In this document: one piece after another, positions 50,192-59,198 of the stretch
Position numbering within the stretch: the stretch's first letter is position 1
Layout of the letters: every line of letters starts with the position of its first letter
Assembly: GCF_003963535.1 (NCBI RefSeq)
Contig: NZ_CP034539.1
Coordinates: 3,410,001-3,474,000 of the forward strand
Direction: 5' to 3'
DNA length: 64,000 bases
Source of the DNA: Streptomyces cyaneochromogenes
GTDB lineage: Bacteria > Actinomycetota > Actinomycetes > Streptomycetales > Streptomycetaceae
Program-made: the position numbers and the translations under genes
The notes under the pieces: generated by a model
Told to the model about the DNA's origin: nothing
Seen by the model: only the letters and a program-made list of their open reading frames with translations
Database searches by the model: none

Positions 50192-50264
50192 TGGAGCTAA
50201 GGAGAATTGAACTCCTGACCTCCTGCATGCCATGCAGGCGCTCTACCAACTGAGCTATAGCCCC
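50192..50264 (-). tRNA. tRNA-Ala(GGC), second identical copy
   Basis: Identical in all 73 bases to the gene at 49082-49154, with the same GGC anticodon and G3-U70 pair and no encoded CCA. Upstream on the minus strand, TAGAGT near 50320 may be a -10 box. Downstream lies a perfect hairpin terminator. Confidence 0.96.
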
Positions 50265-50363
50265 GCGACACACGGTGGAAGCCGCATGTCGTCTCGTCCT
50301 CCCGCTCGGCGGGCGAACAAGAAGAACTCTAGCCTGCGACCTGCCGGAAAGTGAAATCCGGCG

Positions 50364-51035
50364 TCAGTCGTCGTCGCCGAGCACCGGCTCCGGCAGGGTG
50401 CCGGCGTTGTGCTCCAGCAGACGCCAGCCGCGGGCGCCCTCGCCGAGGACGGACCAGCAGCAGTTGGTCAGGCCGCCGAGGCTCTCCCAGTACCGGGGCT
50501 CCAGGCCCAGGAGTCGGCCGATGGTCGTACGGATCGTGCCGCCGTGGCTGACCACGACGAGCGTGCCGTCGTCCGGGAGCTTCTCGGCGTGCCGGAGCAC
50601 CACGGGCGCGGCGCGGTCGGCGACCTCGGTCTCCAGTTCACCGCCTCCGCGGCGCACCGGCTCACCGCGCTTCCACGCGGCGTACTCCTCGCCGTAGCGG
50701 GCGATGATCTCCTCGTGCGTCAGCCCCTGCCAGACGCCCGCGTAGGTCTCGCGCAGACCCTCGTCGTGGGTCACCTCCAGGCCGGTGAGCCCGGCCAGCT
50801 CGGCGGCCGTGTCGGCGGCGCGCTGGAGGTCGGAGGCGATGATCGCGTCGGGCTTGAGGCTGACGAGCAACCGGGCGGCACGGCGGGCCTGGGATACGCC
50901 CGCCTCGGTGAGGGCGACGTCCGTGGAGCCCTGGAAGCGGCGCTCCACGTTCCAGGAGGTCTGGCCGTGCCGCCACAGGATGACGCGGCGGCCCCGGCCG
51001 GGCTTGCCGGCGAGCACCTCGCCGGTGGCACTCAT
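50364..51035 (-). CDS. Histidine phosphatase family protein
   Basis: 223 residues from ATG 51035, which overlaps the rsfS stop as ATGA; a GTG two codons earlier is the alternative. Phosphoglycerate-mutase-like fold: catalytic LWRHGQTSWNVERRFQG (RHG motif), SDLQRAADTAAELAG, acid ETYAGVWQG, and the second catalytic His in VVSHGGTIR. It removes phosphate from a small substrate or protein via phospho-His. Substrate unknown; coupling to rsfS and nadD is conserved in actinomycetes. Confidence 0.9.
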   Translation of the reverse strand: MSATGEVLAGKPGRGRRVILWRHGQTSWNVERRFQGSTDVALTEAGVSQARRAARLLVSLKPDAIIASDLQRAADTAAELAGLTGLEVTHDEGLRETYAGVWQGLTHEEIIARYGEEYAAWKRGEPVRRGGGELETEVADRAAPVVLRHAEKLPDDGTLVVVSHGGTIRTTIGRLLGLEPRYWESLGGLTNCCWSVLGEGARGWRLLEHNAGTLPEPVLGDDD

Positions 51036-51478
51036 CGCCACTCACCGCCCAGTTCGGCCGCCTCCTCGGAGGCCTGCAGCTTGGCGTGCTCCTCGGCCTT
51101 GCCGCGGGTGGCCTTGGCGTCGTCGGGCAGCTCGAGCTCGGGGCAGTCCTTCCACAGCCGCTCCAGGGCGTAGAAGACGCGCTCCTCGCTGTGCTGGACG
51201 TGCACCACGATGTCGACGTAGTCGAGCAGCACCCAGCGTGCCTCGCGGTCGCCCTCACGGCGCACCGGCTTGGCGCCGAGCTCCTTCTGGAGCCGCTCCT
51301 CGATCTCGTCGACGATCGACTTGACCTGGCGGTCGTTGGGTGCGGAGGCCAGCAGGAAGGCGTCCGTGATCGACAGGACGTCGCTGACGTCGTAGGCGAT
51401 GATGTCGTGCGCGAGCTTGTCGGCGGCCGCCTGGGCGGCGGTGGTGACGAGCTCGAGGGAACGGTCGGTAGCGGTCAC
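51032..51478 (-). CDS. rsfS: Ribosomal silencing factor RsfS
   Basis: 148 residues from GTG 51478. RsfS/DUF143 motifs: LAHDIIAYDVSDVLSITDAF, SAPNDRQVKSIVDEIEERL, WVLLDYVDIVVHVQ and REFY-like RVFYALERLWKD. RsfS binds L14 (uL14) and blocks joining of ribosomal subunits when nutrients are low. A ~25-residue acidic tail follows the domain. The longer upstream frame from 51544 has no start context. Confidence 0.93.
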   Translation of the reverse strand: MTATDRSLELVTTAAQAAADKLAHDIIAYDVSDVLSITDAFLLASAPNDRQVKSIVDEIEERLQKELGAKPVRREGDREARWVLLDYVDIVVHVQHSEERVFYALERLWKDCPELELPDDAKATRGKAEEHAKLQASEEAAELGGEWR

Positions 51479-51576
51479 TACAAGGCTTTCGGGTCGGTGG
51501 TCACTTGACACCAAGGGTCTCACGGACCGCCGACAGCACCCCACGTGATTATCGGCTCACGTGGGGTGCCCCGTGG

Positions 51577-53280
51577 TCATGAGGACGAGGGCGCGTAGTC
51601 CTGGCCCAGGACCACCGAGACGTCCGCGTTCCCCGAGACCTGGCCCTTGGTGACCGCGTCGGCGGAAAGGCCGAGGGTCTTGGCGACCTCGGTGGCGTTC
51701 GCCTTGTCGGCGGCGTCGGCGTAGACGACCTTGGACGTGGCCGCCGCGGACGCCGTACCGCCCTCCAGGAAGGTGAAGCCGCCGTTCAGCAGCACCACGC
51801 GGGCCTTCTCGGTGTTGTCCTTGGTGCCGCTGGCGTTCTGGACGGACACGCGGACCGCGGCGTCCTTGTCGGGGCTCTTGGCGGTGCCGCCGAGGACGTT
51901 CTTGACGACGCTGCCGCTCGCCTGGGCGCTCAGCGTGCCGTCGGCCTGGACGGGCAGCATGGCCGTCTTGTAGTCGCCGCCCTTGGCGAGTTCGGCGAGC
52001 TTGGCGAGGAAGGCGCCCAGGTCCTTGTCGGTCAGCGGCGGTTCGATGATCATGCCCAGCGTCTGCACGGTGACGGTCGCGCCCTGGGTGTCGGAGGTCA
52101 TCTTGCGCAGCACGGCCTGCATGACCTGCCCGAACCGCTCCAGCTGGGCGTTCTGGGCCTCGCCGGAGGCCTGGTACGTGGCGTAGGCGACGGCCGTCTT
52201 GCCGCTGAGGGTCTGGGCCTTGCCCTTGCGCACGAGGGGTGCGGCGCCCTTGGTCTTGGCGTCCGGGTCGGGCACGTCGGCGTTGGTGTCGACCTCGATG
52301 TTGCCGACCAGGTCGACGAGGTTCTGCAGATACGGGGTGTCCAGCCGCCAGGTGCCCTGGATCTCGGTGCCGAGGACGGTGTCGATCGCGTCGCGCGTCC
52401 CGGAGGAGCCGTCGTCGTCGACCGACTTGGCCAGGGTGGTCGTGGCGCCGTCGTCGCCGGACACGGCGAGGGAGTTGGGCAGCAGGACGGTGGTGCCCTG
52501 GTTGGTGGTGGTGTTGTCGACGAGCAGCGCCGTGGAGGTGCCGCCCTTCTTGGTGTTGTGCAGATGGACGACGATCACGTCCCGCTTCTGGGCGGCCACC
52601 GGGGTGTCGGTGCCGGTCTTGTCGTCCGACGTCGACAGTCCGGGCAGCTTCCCGGCGTACCAGAGGTAGCCGACGCCACCGGCCGCGACGAGCGCCAGCA
52701 CGACCACGAGGGCGACCACGCGCGCGCGTGCCCGGCGCTTGGCCTCCTCGCGGCGCTCGGTGCGGTTCTCGGTGAACTTCAGCCAGTCGATGACGTCCTC
52801 GGAGTCCTGGTCGGGCTCCTCGACGAAGGCGAACTGCTCGGTGCGGTAGTCCCGGTCTCCCTGGTCCCCCCGGCCCTGGGGCAGGGGCTCCTCGACCGGC
52901 CCCGCCTGCTGCGGGATGTAGGCGGTCTGCTCGGCGACACGGGGCTGGTGACCGCTGGTGGCGGTGCGGCCGTAGGGGTCGTACGGCGGTGAGTGCCCGC
53001 CGGCCGGCTGCTGGTGCGTGCCGGTGCCGTACGGGTCGTAGGAGGGCGTGGGCGGCTGCTGACCGGTGTCGCCACCGGCGTACGGGTCGTACGGCGGGAC
53101 CGGCTGCTGGCGGCCGGTTGCGTACGGGTCGTAGCCGTACCCCTGCTGTGCGTAGGGGTCGTACTGCTGCTGAGGCTGCTGCGGCGGCGCTACCTGTCGG
53201 TACACCGGCCGCCCGTACTCGTCGTAGCCGACGAGTTCGTACTGGTCGTCTCCATACCCCGCGTCGTATCGGTCGTTCAC
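51577..53280 (-). CDS. LCP-fold (LytR-CpsA-Psr-like) protein with LytR_C domain; catalytic motifs degenerate
   Basis: 567 residues from GTG 53280 (GAGGGG upstream). The N-terminal ~150 residues hold five YDPY repeats in a Gln/Pro/Gly-rich cytoplasmic region. One membrane helix (VVALVVVLALVAAGGVGYLWY), an LCP-like domain (about 235-400) and a C-terminal LytR_C domain (VRVSVQNASG...VVYAD) follow. Usual LCP residues are absent: the RSD-type segment reads GTS, the PRD segment reads PNS, and the RYR/ERQ region reads TYQ...ERF. By neighbourhood it matches the recalled S. coelicolor spore-wall gene SCO2578; transferase activity is doubtful from sequence. Confidence 0.8.
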   Translation of the reverse strand: MNDRYDAGYGDDQYELVGYDEYGRPVYRQVAPPQQPQQQYDPYAQQGYGYDPYATGRQQPVPPYDPYAGGDTGQQPPTPSYDPYGTGTHQQPAGGHSPPYDPYGRTATSGHQPRVAEQTAYIPQQAGPVEEPLPQGRGDQGDRDYRTEQFAFVEEPDQDSEDVIDWLKFTENRTERREEAKRRARARVVALVVVLALVAAGGVGYLWYAGKLPGLSTSDDKTGTDTPVAAQKRDVIVVHLHNTKKGGTSTALLVDNTTTNQGTTVLLPNSLAVSGDDGATTTLAKSVDDDGSSGTRDAIDTVLGTEIQGTWRLDTPYLQNLVDLVGNIEVDTNADVPDPDAKTKGAAPLVRKGKAQTLSGKTAVAYATYQASGEAQNAQLERFGQVMQAVLRKMTSDTQGATVTVQTLGMIIEPPLTDKDLGAFLAKLAELAKGGDYKTAMLPVQADGTLSAQASGSVVKNVLGGTAKSPDKDAAVRVSVQNASGTKDNTEKARVVLLNGGFTFLEGGTASAAATSKVVYADAADKANATEVAKTLGLSADAVTKGQVSGNADVSVVLGQDYAPSSS

Positions 53281-53305
53281 CGTCGCCCCTCTCGGCTCAC
53301 TCGCC

Positions 53306-53929
53306 TCACTCGCCGCGGTACAGCTCACGTTTGTCGATGTAGCGCACGACTCCGTCCGGCACCAGATACCAGATGGGGTCGCCCTTTGCGACTCTCGCGC
53401 GGCAATCGGTGGACGAGATGGCCAGTGCGGGAACCTCGACCAACGACACGCCGCCCTCCGGGAGCCCGGCGTCGTCGAGATGGTGGCCGGGGCGGGTGAC
53501 CCCGACGAAGTGCGCGAGGGAGAACAGCTCCACCGAGTCCCGCCAGGTCAGGATCTGGCCGAGGGCGTCGGCGCCGGTGATGAAGAAGAGGTCCGTGTCC
53601 GGATTGAGCGCGCGCAGGTCGCGCAGGGTGTCCACGGTGTACGTCGGGCCGCCTCGGTCGATGTCGATGCGGCTGACGGAGAACTGCGGGTTCTCGGCGG
53701 TGGCGATGACCGTCATCAGATAGCGGTCCTCGGCCGGGGAGACGTGCCGGTGGCTCTTCTGCCAGGGCTGGCCGGTCGGTACGAACACGACCTCGTCGAG
53801 GTGGAACTGCGCGGCGACCTCACTGGCCGCGACGAGGTGCCCGTGGTGGATCGGGTCAAACGTTCCGCCCATGACGCCGAGACGGCGCTTGCCGGGGTTC
53901 GACGGGCCGTTTCCGGGGCCGGTAGGCAT
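53306..53929 (-). CDS. nadD: Nicotinate-nucleotide adenylyltransferase
   Basis: 207 residues from ATG 53929 with GGGAG eight bases upstream; ATG 53944 is the alternative. Nucleotidyl-transferase motif [18 protein letters not shown] with the (H/T)xGH signature, [24 protein letters not shown] and the adenylate-binding [10 protein letters not shown] near the C-terminus. It makes deamido-NAD from nicotinate mononucleotide. It lies 25 bases upstream of the LCP-like gene in one transcript, continuing through rsfS to the histidine phosphatase. Confidence 0.93.
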   Translation of the reverse strand: MPTGPGNGPSNPGKRRLGVMGGTFDPIHHGHLVAASEVAAQFHLDEVVFVPTGQPWQKSHRHVSPAEDRYLMTVIATAENPQFSVSRIDIDRGGPTYTVDTLRDLRALNPDTDLFFITGADALGQILTWRDSVELFSLAHFVGVTRPGHHLDDAGLPEGGVSLVEVPALAISSTDCRARVAKGDPIWYLVPDGVVRYIDKRELYRGE

Positions 53930-54021
53930 GTCCTGCTCTCCCATGCGTGCAGACCCTACCGGCCCCGCCTGAGAGCTCCGGCCGACCGTTGCCGGGGCGG
54001 AGTGAGGGGCCTGGCCGGGAC

Positions 54022-54186
54022 TCAGCGGTCGCGGTTGAAGCGGGTGGTGATCCACAGCAGCAGCATGAGGATGATGAACGCGCCGCCGCCGGTGGCCAGC
54101 GCGCTGATGCTGTCGTGGTTGCCGCCGTGCTCCTCGCCCTCGGCGGCGAGGGTGACCAACTGGGCAGCTGCGCTGTGGAAGCTCAT
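54022..54186 (-). CDS. 54-residue single-span membrane protein
   Basis: [22 protein letters not shown], then a helix [18 protein letters not shown] and a basic end NRDR. One membrane span, N-terminus probably outside. AGGT upstream of ATG 54186 may serve as Shine-Dalgarno. It resembles the small protein at 54317 in its N-terminal H-[SN]-x-AA pattern. Located just upstream of nadD on the same strand in a spore-wall neighbourhood. Function unknown; short length makes it easy to miss. Confidence 0.65.
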   Translation of the reverse strand: MSFHSAAAQLVTLAAEGEEHGGNHDSISALATGGGAFIILMLLLWITTRFNRDR

Positions 54187-54316
54187 CTTCGGCGTGACCT
54201 ATCGGTGTGGGCGGGATAAAGATGTCGGCCCATCGTAAGCGGGCGCCATGACGGCGCTCACGCCGACTCCACCGTTGGGGCGCCCGGACGAACCGGCGGG
54301 GAACCTTCCCGGCGGC

Positions 54317-54478
54317 TCAGTCGTCCTTCCGCCTGTAGCCCCGCAACAGGAACCACGCGGTCAGCACACAGCCCACGACCATCACGATCAGCACGACCCG
54401 GAGCAGATTCCCCGCCCCCTGCTGCTCGGCCGCGCTCGCGGCCTGGGTGAGCCAGTCGGCTGCGGGGTTGTGCTCCAT
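54317..54478 (-). CDS. 53-residue single-span membrane protein
   Basis: MEHNPAADWLTQAASAAEQQGAG is followed by one hydrophobic helix (LLRVVLIVMVVGCVLTAWFLL) and a basic tail RGYRRKDD. The N-terminal pattern parallels the 54-residue protein downstream, so the pair are probable tandem paralogues. It is divergent from the M48 protease gene. Coding status rests on frame, membrane pattern and the paired arrangement. Confidence 0.65.
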   Translation of the reverse strand: MEHNPAADWLTQAASAAEQQGAGNLLRVVLIVMVVGCVLTAWFLLRGYRRKDD

Positions 54479-54614
54479 GGCGCGGAACTCCTTCGCTGTA
54501 GTGCCCGTCCACGGTAACTCCGCCTAGGCTGGGCTCTGCTTCGGGGGCGCAAAGGGCGGAACAAGGCTCCGCAAAGGGCCGCACAGAGCCATCCACACGC
54601 ACATGGGGGAAGAC

Positions 54615-55739
54615 ATGTCCGACGGCCACGAGCACAACGGGCACGAGAACGTGCCGAGCAGGCAGCGCAGGCGTTTCCCGGGGATCTCCTCGCGTGCGTA
54701 CGAACACCCGGCGGACCGCTCGGCCCTGGTGGCCCTGCGCAAGCTCAGCGGCTTCGACACCGTCTTCAAGGCGCTGAGCGGCCTGCTTCCCGAGCGCAGC
54801 CTCAGGCTGCTGTTCCTGTCGGACTCGGTGCGGGTGTCGGACCAGCAGTTCGCCAACCTCAACGACATGCTGCGGGACGCCTGTTACATCCTGGACCTGG
54901 AGAAGGTCCCGCCGATGTACGTCAACCAGGACCCGGTGCCGAACGCGATGTGCATCGGCCTGGACGAGCCGATCATCGTCGTCACCACCGGTCTGGTCGA
55001 GCTGCTCGACGAGGAGGAGATGCGGGCGGTGATCGGCCACGAGGTGGGCCACGCCCTCTCCGGCCACTCGGTGTACCGCACGATCCTGCTGTTCCTGACC
55101 AGTCTGGCCGTCCGGGTCGCCTGGATCCCGCTGGGCAACCTCGCGATCATGGCGATCGTGACGGCGCTGCGGGAGTGGTTCCGCAAGTCGGAGCTCTCCG
55201 CGGACCGGGCCGGCCTGCTCGTCGGCCAGGACCTCCAGTCCTCGATGCGCGGTCTGATGAAGCTCGCGGGCGGCCACCATCTGCACGAGATGAACGTGGA
55301 CGCGTTCCTGAAGCAGGCCGAGGAGTACGAGGCGGGCGGCGACCTGCGCGACTCGGTCCTGAAGATCCTGAACGTCCTGCCCCGCTCGCACCCGTTCACC
55401 ACGGTCCGCGCGGCCGAGCTGAAGAAGTGGGCCCAGACGCGCGACTACCAGCGGATCATGGACGGCCACTACCCGCGCCGCACCGAGGACAAGGACACGT
55501 CGGTCACCGACTCCTTCCGTGAGTCGGCGTCCCATTACGCCGATCACGTGAAGTCCTCCAAGGACCCCCTGATGAAGCTGGTCACGGACATCGCCGGCGG
55601 TGCCGGGGACCTGGGCGGCCGGGTACGGCGCGGGTTCGGGGGGTTCACGGGCACGGGCACGACAACGACCTCGACACCGAAGGACGAGCCGAGGCGGGAC
55701 CACACGGACGACACCGACGACCAGGGGTCCGGCAGCTGA
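54615..55739 (+). CDS. M48-family metallopeptidase
   Basis: 374 residues from ATG 54615 (GGGGGAAG eight bases upstream). Zinc motif HEVGH in AVIGHEVGHALSGHSVYR, third ligand Glu in SELSADRAGLLVGQD, and a hydrophobic stretch between (ILLFLTSLAVRVAWIPLGNLAI) as in HtpX-like/Ste24-like peptidases. The tail is Asp/Thr-rich. The expected role is membrane-associated proteolysis, perhaps quality control. It is the only plus-strand gene among the spore-wall set here. Confidence 0.9.
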   Translation: MSDGHEHNGHENVPSRQRRRFPGISSRAYEHPADRSALVALRKLSGFDTVFKALSGLLPERSLRLLFLSDSVRVSDQQFANLNDMLRDACYILDLEKVPPMYVNQDPVPNAMCIGLDEPIIVVTTGLVELLDEEEMRAVIGHEVGHALSGHSVYRTILLFLTSLAVRVAWIPLGNLAIMAIVTALREWFRKSELSADRAGLLVGQDLQSSMRGLMKLAGGHHLHEMNVDAFLKQAEEYEAGGDLRDSVLKILNVLPRSHPFTTVRAAELKKWAQTRDYQRIMDGHYPRRTEDKDTSVTDSFRESASHYADHVKSSKDPLMKLVTDIAGGAGDLGGRVRRGFGGFTGTGTTTTSTPKDEPRRDHTDDTDDQGSGS

Positions 55740-55818
55740 GGCAGCTGACCAGCCGACGCAGCTGAGGACGGACGCACGCCACCTGCGGGCCACGGACTCA
55801 CCGCACCTGAGGAGGGGC

Positions 55819-56892
55819 TCACACCTTCGGCTGGGCCCCCGCCGCCAGCGACCCGCACAGCGCCGTGGCCCCGCCCGTGGCATAGGGGTCGGTCCCCGCC
55901 GGGCCGCCCTCCTTCGCCGTCTGGCCGGCCAGGAGCGGGTGGAGGCGGTTCGTGGAGTCCTCGGCGCAGGACAGCGGGCCGGCCTGCACGTAGGACACCA
56001 CCAGCTGCGCCTGGTGCAGCCGCAGGTCCTCGCGGTCGAAGCGGAAGTGCAGCTCGCGCCGGACGGTGAACAGCGACGCCTCGCCCGCCTGCTCCGCCCG
56101 GGCGGACCGCAGCGCGTACACGAAGGTGTGGTCGGCCGTGACCTCGAGGGTGGAGGAGTCGGTCTCGGCGGCCTGGAGCGTGCCCTGCACCCGGACCTTG
56201 CGATCGGCCAGCTCGGTCTCGGCGGGGTCGAAGCGAACCAGCCACCCGGTCGGCGCGTGCCGCCCGTCCGCGGCCGGCTGCCTGAAGCTCTGGTCGAACT
56301 GGTCCAGTTGATCGGGGTCGAGCAGCACCCGGACCGACCGGACCTGGTCTCCGGTGAGCACCTCGGGATACAGCGAGGAATGCACGATGTAGTCCTTCGC
56401 GATGCTCAGCGCGTTGGTCACCTGGCTGTCCGAGAAGTGCGCCGTCCGCCGCGCGGCCGGAAGCGGAATGCCCTCGGCGCCGATACGGAACTGCGCGGCG
56501 GGGCTCTGCGCGTACAGGTGGTCGGTGTCGGTCGCCCCGGGCACCTTGCCCTGCGGGGCGAGCGGGATGACGGTCATCCGCAGGGGCTCGGCGGGCGGCC
56601 CGGAACCGGCGGGGCTCTGATAGGGATGCCGTACACCCATATAGATCGCCGTACCGAAGGCCACGGCGATCAACAGGACGAGGATCAGCGCCTGCCGGGA
56701 CAGTCCCCGGCGCATGGGTGCACGACGGCGTACGGCGGGCGCGTGGTCGCTCAGGCGCTCCTGCGCGGAGAACTCCTGGAGGCGGGCAGCACGCACGAAC
56801 GACTCGTCGAAGACGACGGATCGGTACTCGTCCTCGCCACCTCCGGGTCCGCCCTCGGGTGTCCCCTCAGGTGGGTCTCCAGGCCCTCCCAT
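55819..56892 (-). CDS. SCO2583-family membrane protein
   Basis: 357 residues. The cytoplasmic N-terminus contains EYRSVVFDESFVRAARLQEF and ERLSDHAP, the module shared with the SCO2584-type protein upstream. One membrane helix (ALILVLLIAVAFGTAIYMGV) and a ~260-residue extracytoplasmic domain follow, with two cysteines (LSCAED, ALCGSL). It matches the Streptomyces SCO2583 family by N-terminal motif and gene order (from memory). The likely role is in sporulation wall synthesis; biochemical activity unknown. GGG-rich sequence precedes ATG 56892. Confidence 0.8.
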   Translation of the reverse strand: MGGPGDPPEGTPEGGPGGGEDEYRSVVFDESFVRAARLQEFSAQERLSDHAPAVRRRAPMRRGLSRQALILVLLIAVAFGTAIYMGVRHPYQSPAGSGPPAEPLRMTVIPLAPQGKVPGATDTDHLYAQSPAAQFRIGAEGIPLPAARRTAHFSDSQVTNALSIAKDYIVHSSLYPEVLTGDQVRSVRVLLDPDQLDQFDQSFRQPAADGRHAPTGWLVRFDPAETELADRKVRVQGTLQAAETDSSTLEVTADHTFVYALRSARAEQAGEASLFTVRRELHFRFDREDLRLHQAQLVVSYVQAGPLSCAEDSTNRLHPLLAGQTAKEGGPAGTDPYATGGATALCGSLAAGAQPKV

Positions 56893-57013
56893 ATATTCAG
56901 GGTAGGTCGCCGGGAGCCCCGGTAAACGCCCTGGTACACGACAAGTTCTGACAGGTTCTCACCAGGATGGCCGGGCAGCTCCCAGCAGCGCCCAGGCCCT
57001 CGATCCGGTCCGG

Positions 57014-57592
57014 TCAGGGAGTGCGCGGGGTCGCCGAGATGGCCGGCTGGGAGTGGTCGGCGGAGGCGGAGGGAGCTGCTCCGCTGCCCTGCTCCAGCCC
57101 GGTGGACGCGGGCGGCGGGACCTGCTGGTCCCGGCTGCTGGAGGAGGCGCCGCGGTAGACCGCCGCGAACGCCAGCGCGACCATGCCGACGCCCATCACG
57201 AGGGCGAGGATCCAGGCGACGGGACGATGCCAGCGGACCTGCTTGCCGTAGGCACCCGGGGCGCCGTAACGGCCCTCGAGTATGTCCGTGTCGTCCGGAT
57301 CGTCGAAGTCCGGATCATGGCCGAAAGCGGTGTGGCCGTCGGGGCCGTACCCGTCGTCGTACCGCTCGCCGCGGCCGTGTGCCCGGCGCGCTTCCGCCTC
57401 GGAGGCCTCCGCTCTCGCCTGGGCGGCGGCCAGGAGGCGTTCGACGGCGGTCGGCTCGTGCACCACGGCCGCCTGTACGAAGGCCTCGTCGAAGACCACG
57501 GAGGCGAACTCTTCGTCCGACACCCCGCGGTCGTGGTCGTCGTCGGGCTCCCAGCCGTCAGGGAACGGCGTGCCCCCCACGTCCTCCGGCAC
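57014..57592 (-). CDS. SCO2584-family spore-wall membrane protein
   Basis: 192 residues from GTG 57592 (GGAG just upstream; another GTG four codons in). The N-terminus shares EFASVVFDEAFVQAAVVHEP and AVERLLAAAQ with the SCO2583-type neighbour. A very acidic Asp/Gly segment, one membrane helix (AWILALVMGVGMVALAFAAV) and a short Ser/Pro-rich outer tail follow. In S. coelicolor the homologue is reported, as recalled, to interact with the MreB-linked spore-wall synthesising complex. It is the upstream member of a tandem pair on the minus strand. Confidence 0.8.
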   Translation of the reverse strand: MPEDVGGTPFPDGWEPDDDHDRGVSDEEFASVVFDEAFVQAAVVHEPTAVERLLAAAQARAEASEAEARRAHGRGERYDDGYGPDGHTAFGHDPDFDDPDDTDILEGRYGAPGAYGKQVRWHRPVAWILALVMGVGMVALAFAAVYRGASSSSRDQQVPPPASTGLEQGSGAAPSASADHSQPAISATPRTP

Positions 57593-57777
57593 GGCTCCAG
57601 AGTAGTCCTGGGGGGTCAATTTGGGCAGACGGTATGGAAATTCATCCGCCTGGTGAGACACCTCGTGTGCATCACGGAGGCAGCCGGGGGCGCGTGTCGG
57701 GCGCATATGCCCTGGCCACGCACCCCGCGCCCCGACGACCCGCCTACGCGCCCCCGATGGCGCGGATACGGCGCGAC

Positions 57778-59064
57778 TCAGCGCCGTACGTGCCCGTCCC
57801 CCGTGACGATGTACTTCGTGCTGGTCAGCTCCGGCAGCCCCATCGGGCCGCGGGCGTGCAGCTTCTGCGTGGAGATGCCGATCTCCGCGCCGAAGCCGAA
57901 CTGGCCGCCGTCGGTGAAGCGCGTGGAGGCGTTCACCGCGACCGTCGTGGAGTCGACCAGCTGGGTGAAGCGGCGGGCGGCCTGCTGCGAGGTGGTGACG
58001 ATGGCCTCGGTGTGGCCGGAGGTCCACAGCCGGATGTGCTCGACGGCCTTGTCCAGCGAGTCCACGACCGCGGCGGCGATGTCGTACGACAGGTACTCGG
58101 TCTCCCAGTCCTCCGCCGTGGCCTCGACGACGGTCGCCTCGGAGTCCTTGGCGTACGCCAGCACCCTTTCGTCGGCGTGCACGGTCACGCCGGCCTCCGC
58201 GAGGGCGTCCAGGGCCCGGGGCAGGAACTCGGGGGCGATGTCCTGGTGGACGAGGAGGGTCTCGGCGGCGTTGCAGACGCTGACGCGCTGCGCCTTGGAG
58301 TTGATCAGGATGTCGATCGCCATGTCGAGGTCGGCGTGGGCGTCGACGTAGACGTGGCAGTTGCCGGTGCCGGTCTCGATGACGGGGACGATCGACTCGT
58401 TGACGACGGTCTGGATCAGCGAGGCGCCGCCGCGCGGGATCAGCACGTCGACCAGGCCGCGGGCCCGCATCAGCTCGCGCACGCTCTCCCGGCTCTCCCC
58501 GGGCACCAGCTGCACGGCGTCGGCGGGCAGCCCGGCCCCACCGACGGCGTCGCGCAGCACCCTCACGAGTGCGCTGTTCGACTCGTACGCCGAGGCCGAG
58601 CCGCGCAGCAGCACCGCGTTGCCGGACTTCAGGCAGAGCGCGGCGGCGTCCACGGTGACGTTCGGGCGGGCCTCGTAGATGATGCCGACGACGCCCAGCG
58701 GGACGCGGACCTGGCGCAGGTCGATGCCGTTGGGGAGCGTGGACCCACGCACGACCTCGCCGACCGGGTCGGGCAGCGCGACGACGTCCCGCACGTCGGA
58801 GGCGATGGCCCGCACACGCTCCGGCGTCAGCGTCAGCCGGTCGATGATCGCCTCGCTGGTGCCGGCCTCGCGGGCCTTGGCGATGTCCTTGGCGTTGGCC
58901 TCGACGATTTCGCTCGTACGGACCTCCAGGGCGTCCGCGACGGCGAGCAGCGCATCGTCCTTCTCCGCCCGCGGCAGCGGGGCGAGGTCGGCGGCGGCGG
59001 ACTTGGCGCGGTAGGCGGCCTGGGTGACCGGGGACATGGAGTCGTACGGCGAGAGCGTGGTCAT
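57778..59064 (-). CDS. proA: Glutamate-5-semialdehyde dehydrogenase (gamma-glutamyl phosphate reductase)
   Basis: 428 residues, the ProA length. [43 protein letters not shown], and the catalytic Cys in [11 protein letters not shown], with [20 protein letters not shown] near the end. It reduces gamma-glutamyl phosphate to glutamate semialdehyde with NADPH, the second step of proline synthesis. proB lies ~1 kb upstream on the same strand, separated by an unknown gene and a repeat tract. No Shine-Dalgarno is evident at ATG 59064. Confidence 0.94.
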   Translation of the reverse strand: MTTLSPYDSMSPVTQAAYRAKSAAADLAPLPRAEKDDALLAVADALEVRTSEIVEANAKDIAKAREAGTSEAIIDRLTLTPERVRAIASDVRDVVALPDPVGEVVRGSTLPNGIDLRQVRVPLGVVGIIYEARPNVTVDAAALCLKSGNAVLLRGSASAYESNSALVRVLRDAVGGAGLPADAVQLVPGESRESVRELMRARGLVDVLIPRGGASLIQTVVNESIVPVIETGTGNCHVYVDAHADLDMAIDILINSKAQRVSVCNAAETLLVHQDIAPEFLPRALDALAEAGVTVHADERVLAYAKDSEATVVEATAEDWETEYLSYDIAAAVVDSLDKAVEHIRLWTSGHTEAIVTTSQQAARRFTQLVDSTTVAVNASTRFTDGGQFGFGAEIGISTQKLHARGPMGLPELTSTKYIVTGDGHVRR

Positions 59065-59198
59065 GAAAGAAGGGTAGTGCGCTCGCGCGGCCGGTCCATC
59101 GGTCATTCCGAACCGCGAGACGGGCCTCCCGGGTGCCGAGAGCGGCGCCGGTTCGGGTGCGCCGGGCCCTGCGACATGGGCATGATCAGCCGGAGCCC

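Noticed and set aside
49082..50264. Integrated element bounded by duplicated tRNA attachment sites
   Set aside because: No integrase, excisionase or plasmid gene lies between the copies. Both tRNAs are complete, each has its own terminator, and the content is two small conserved-looking genes.
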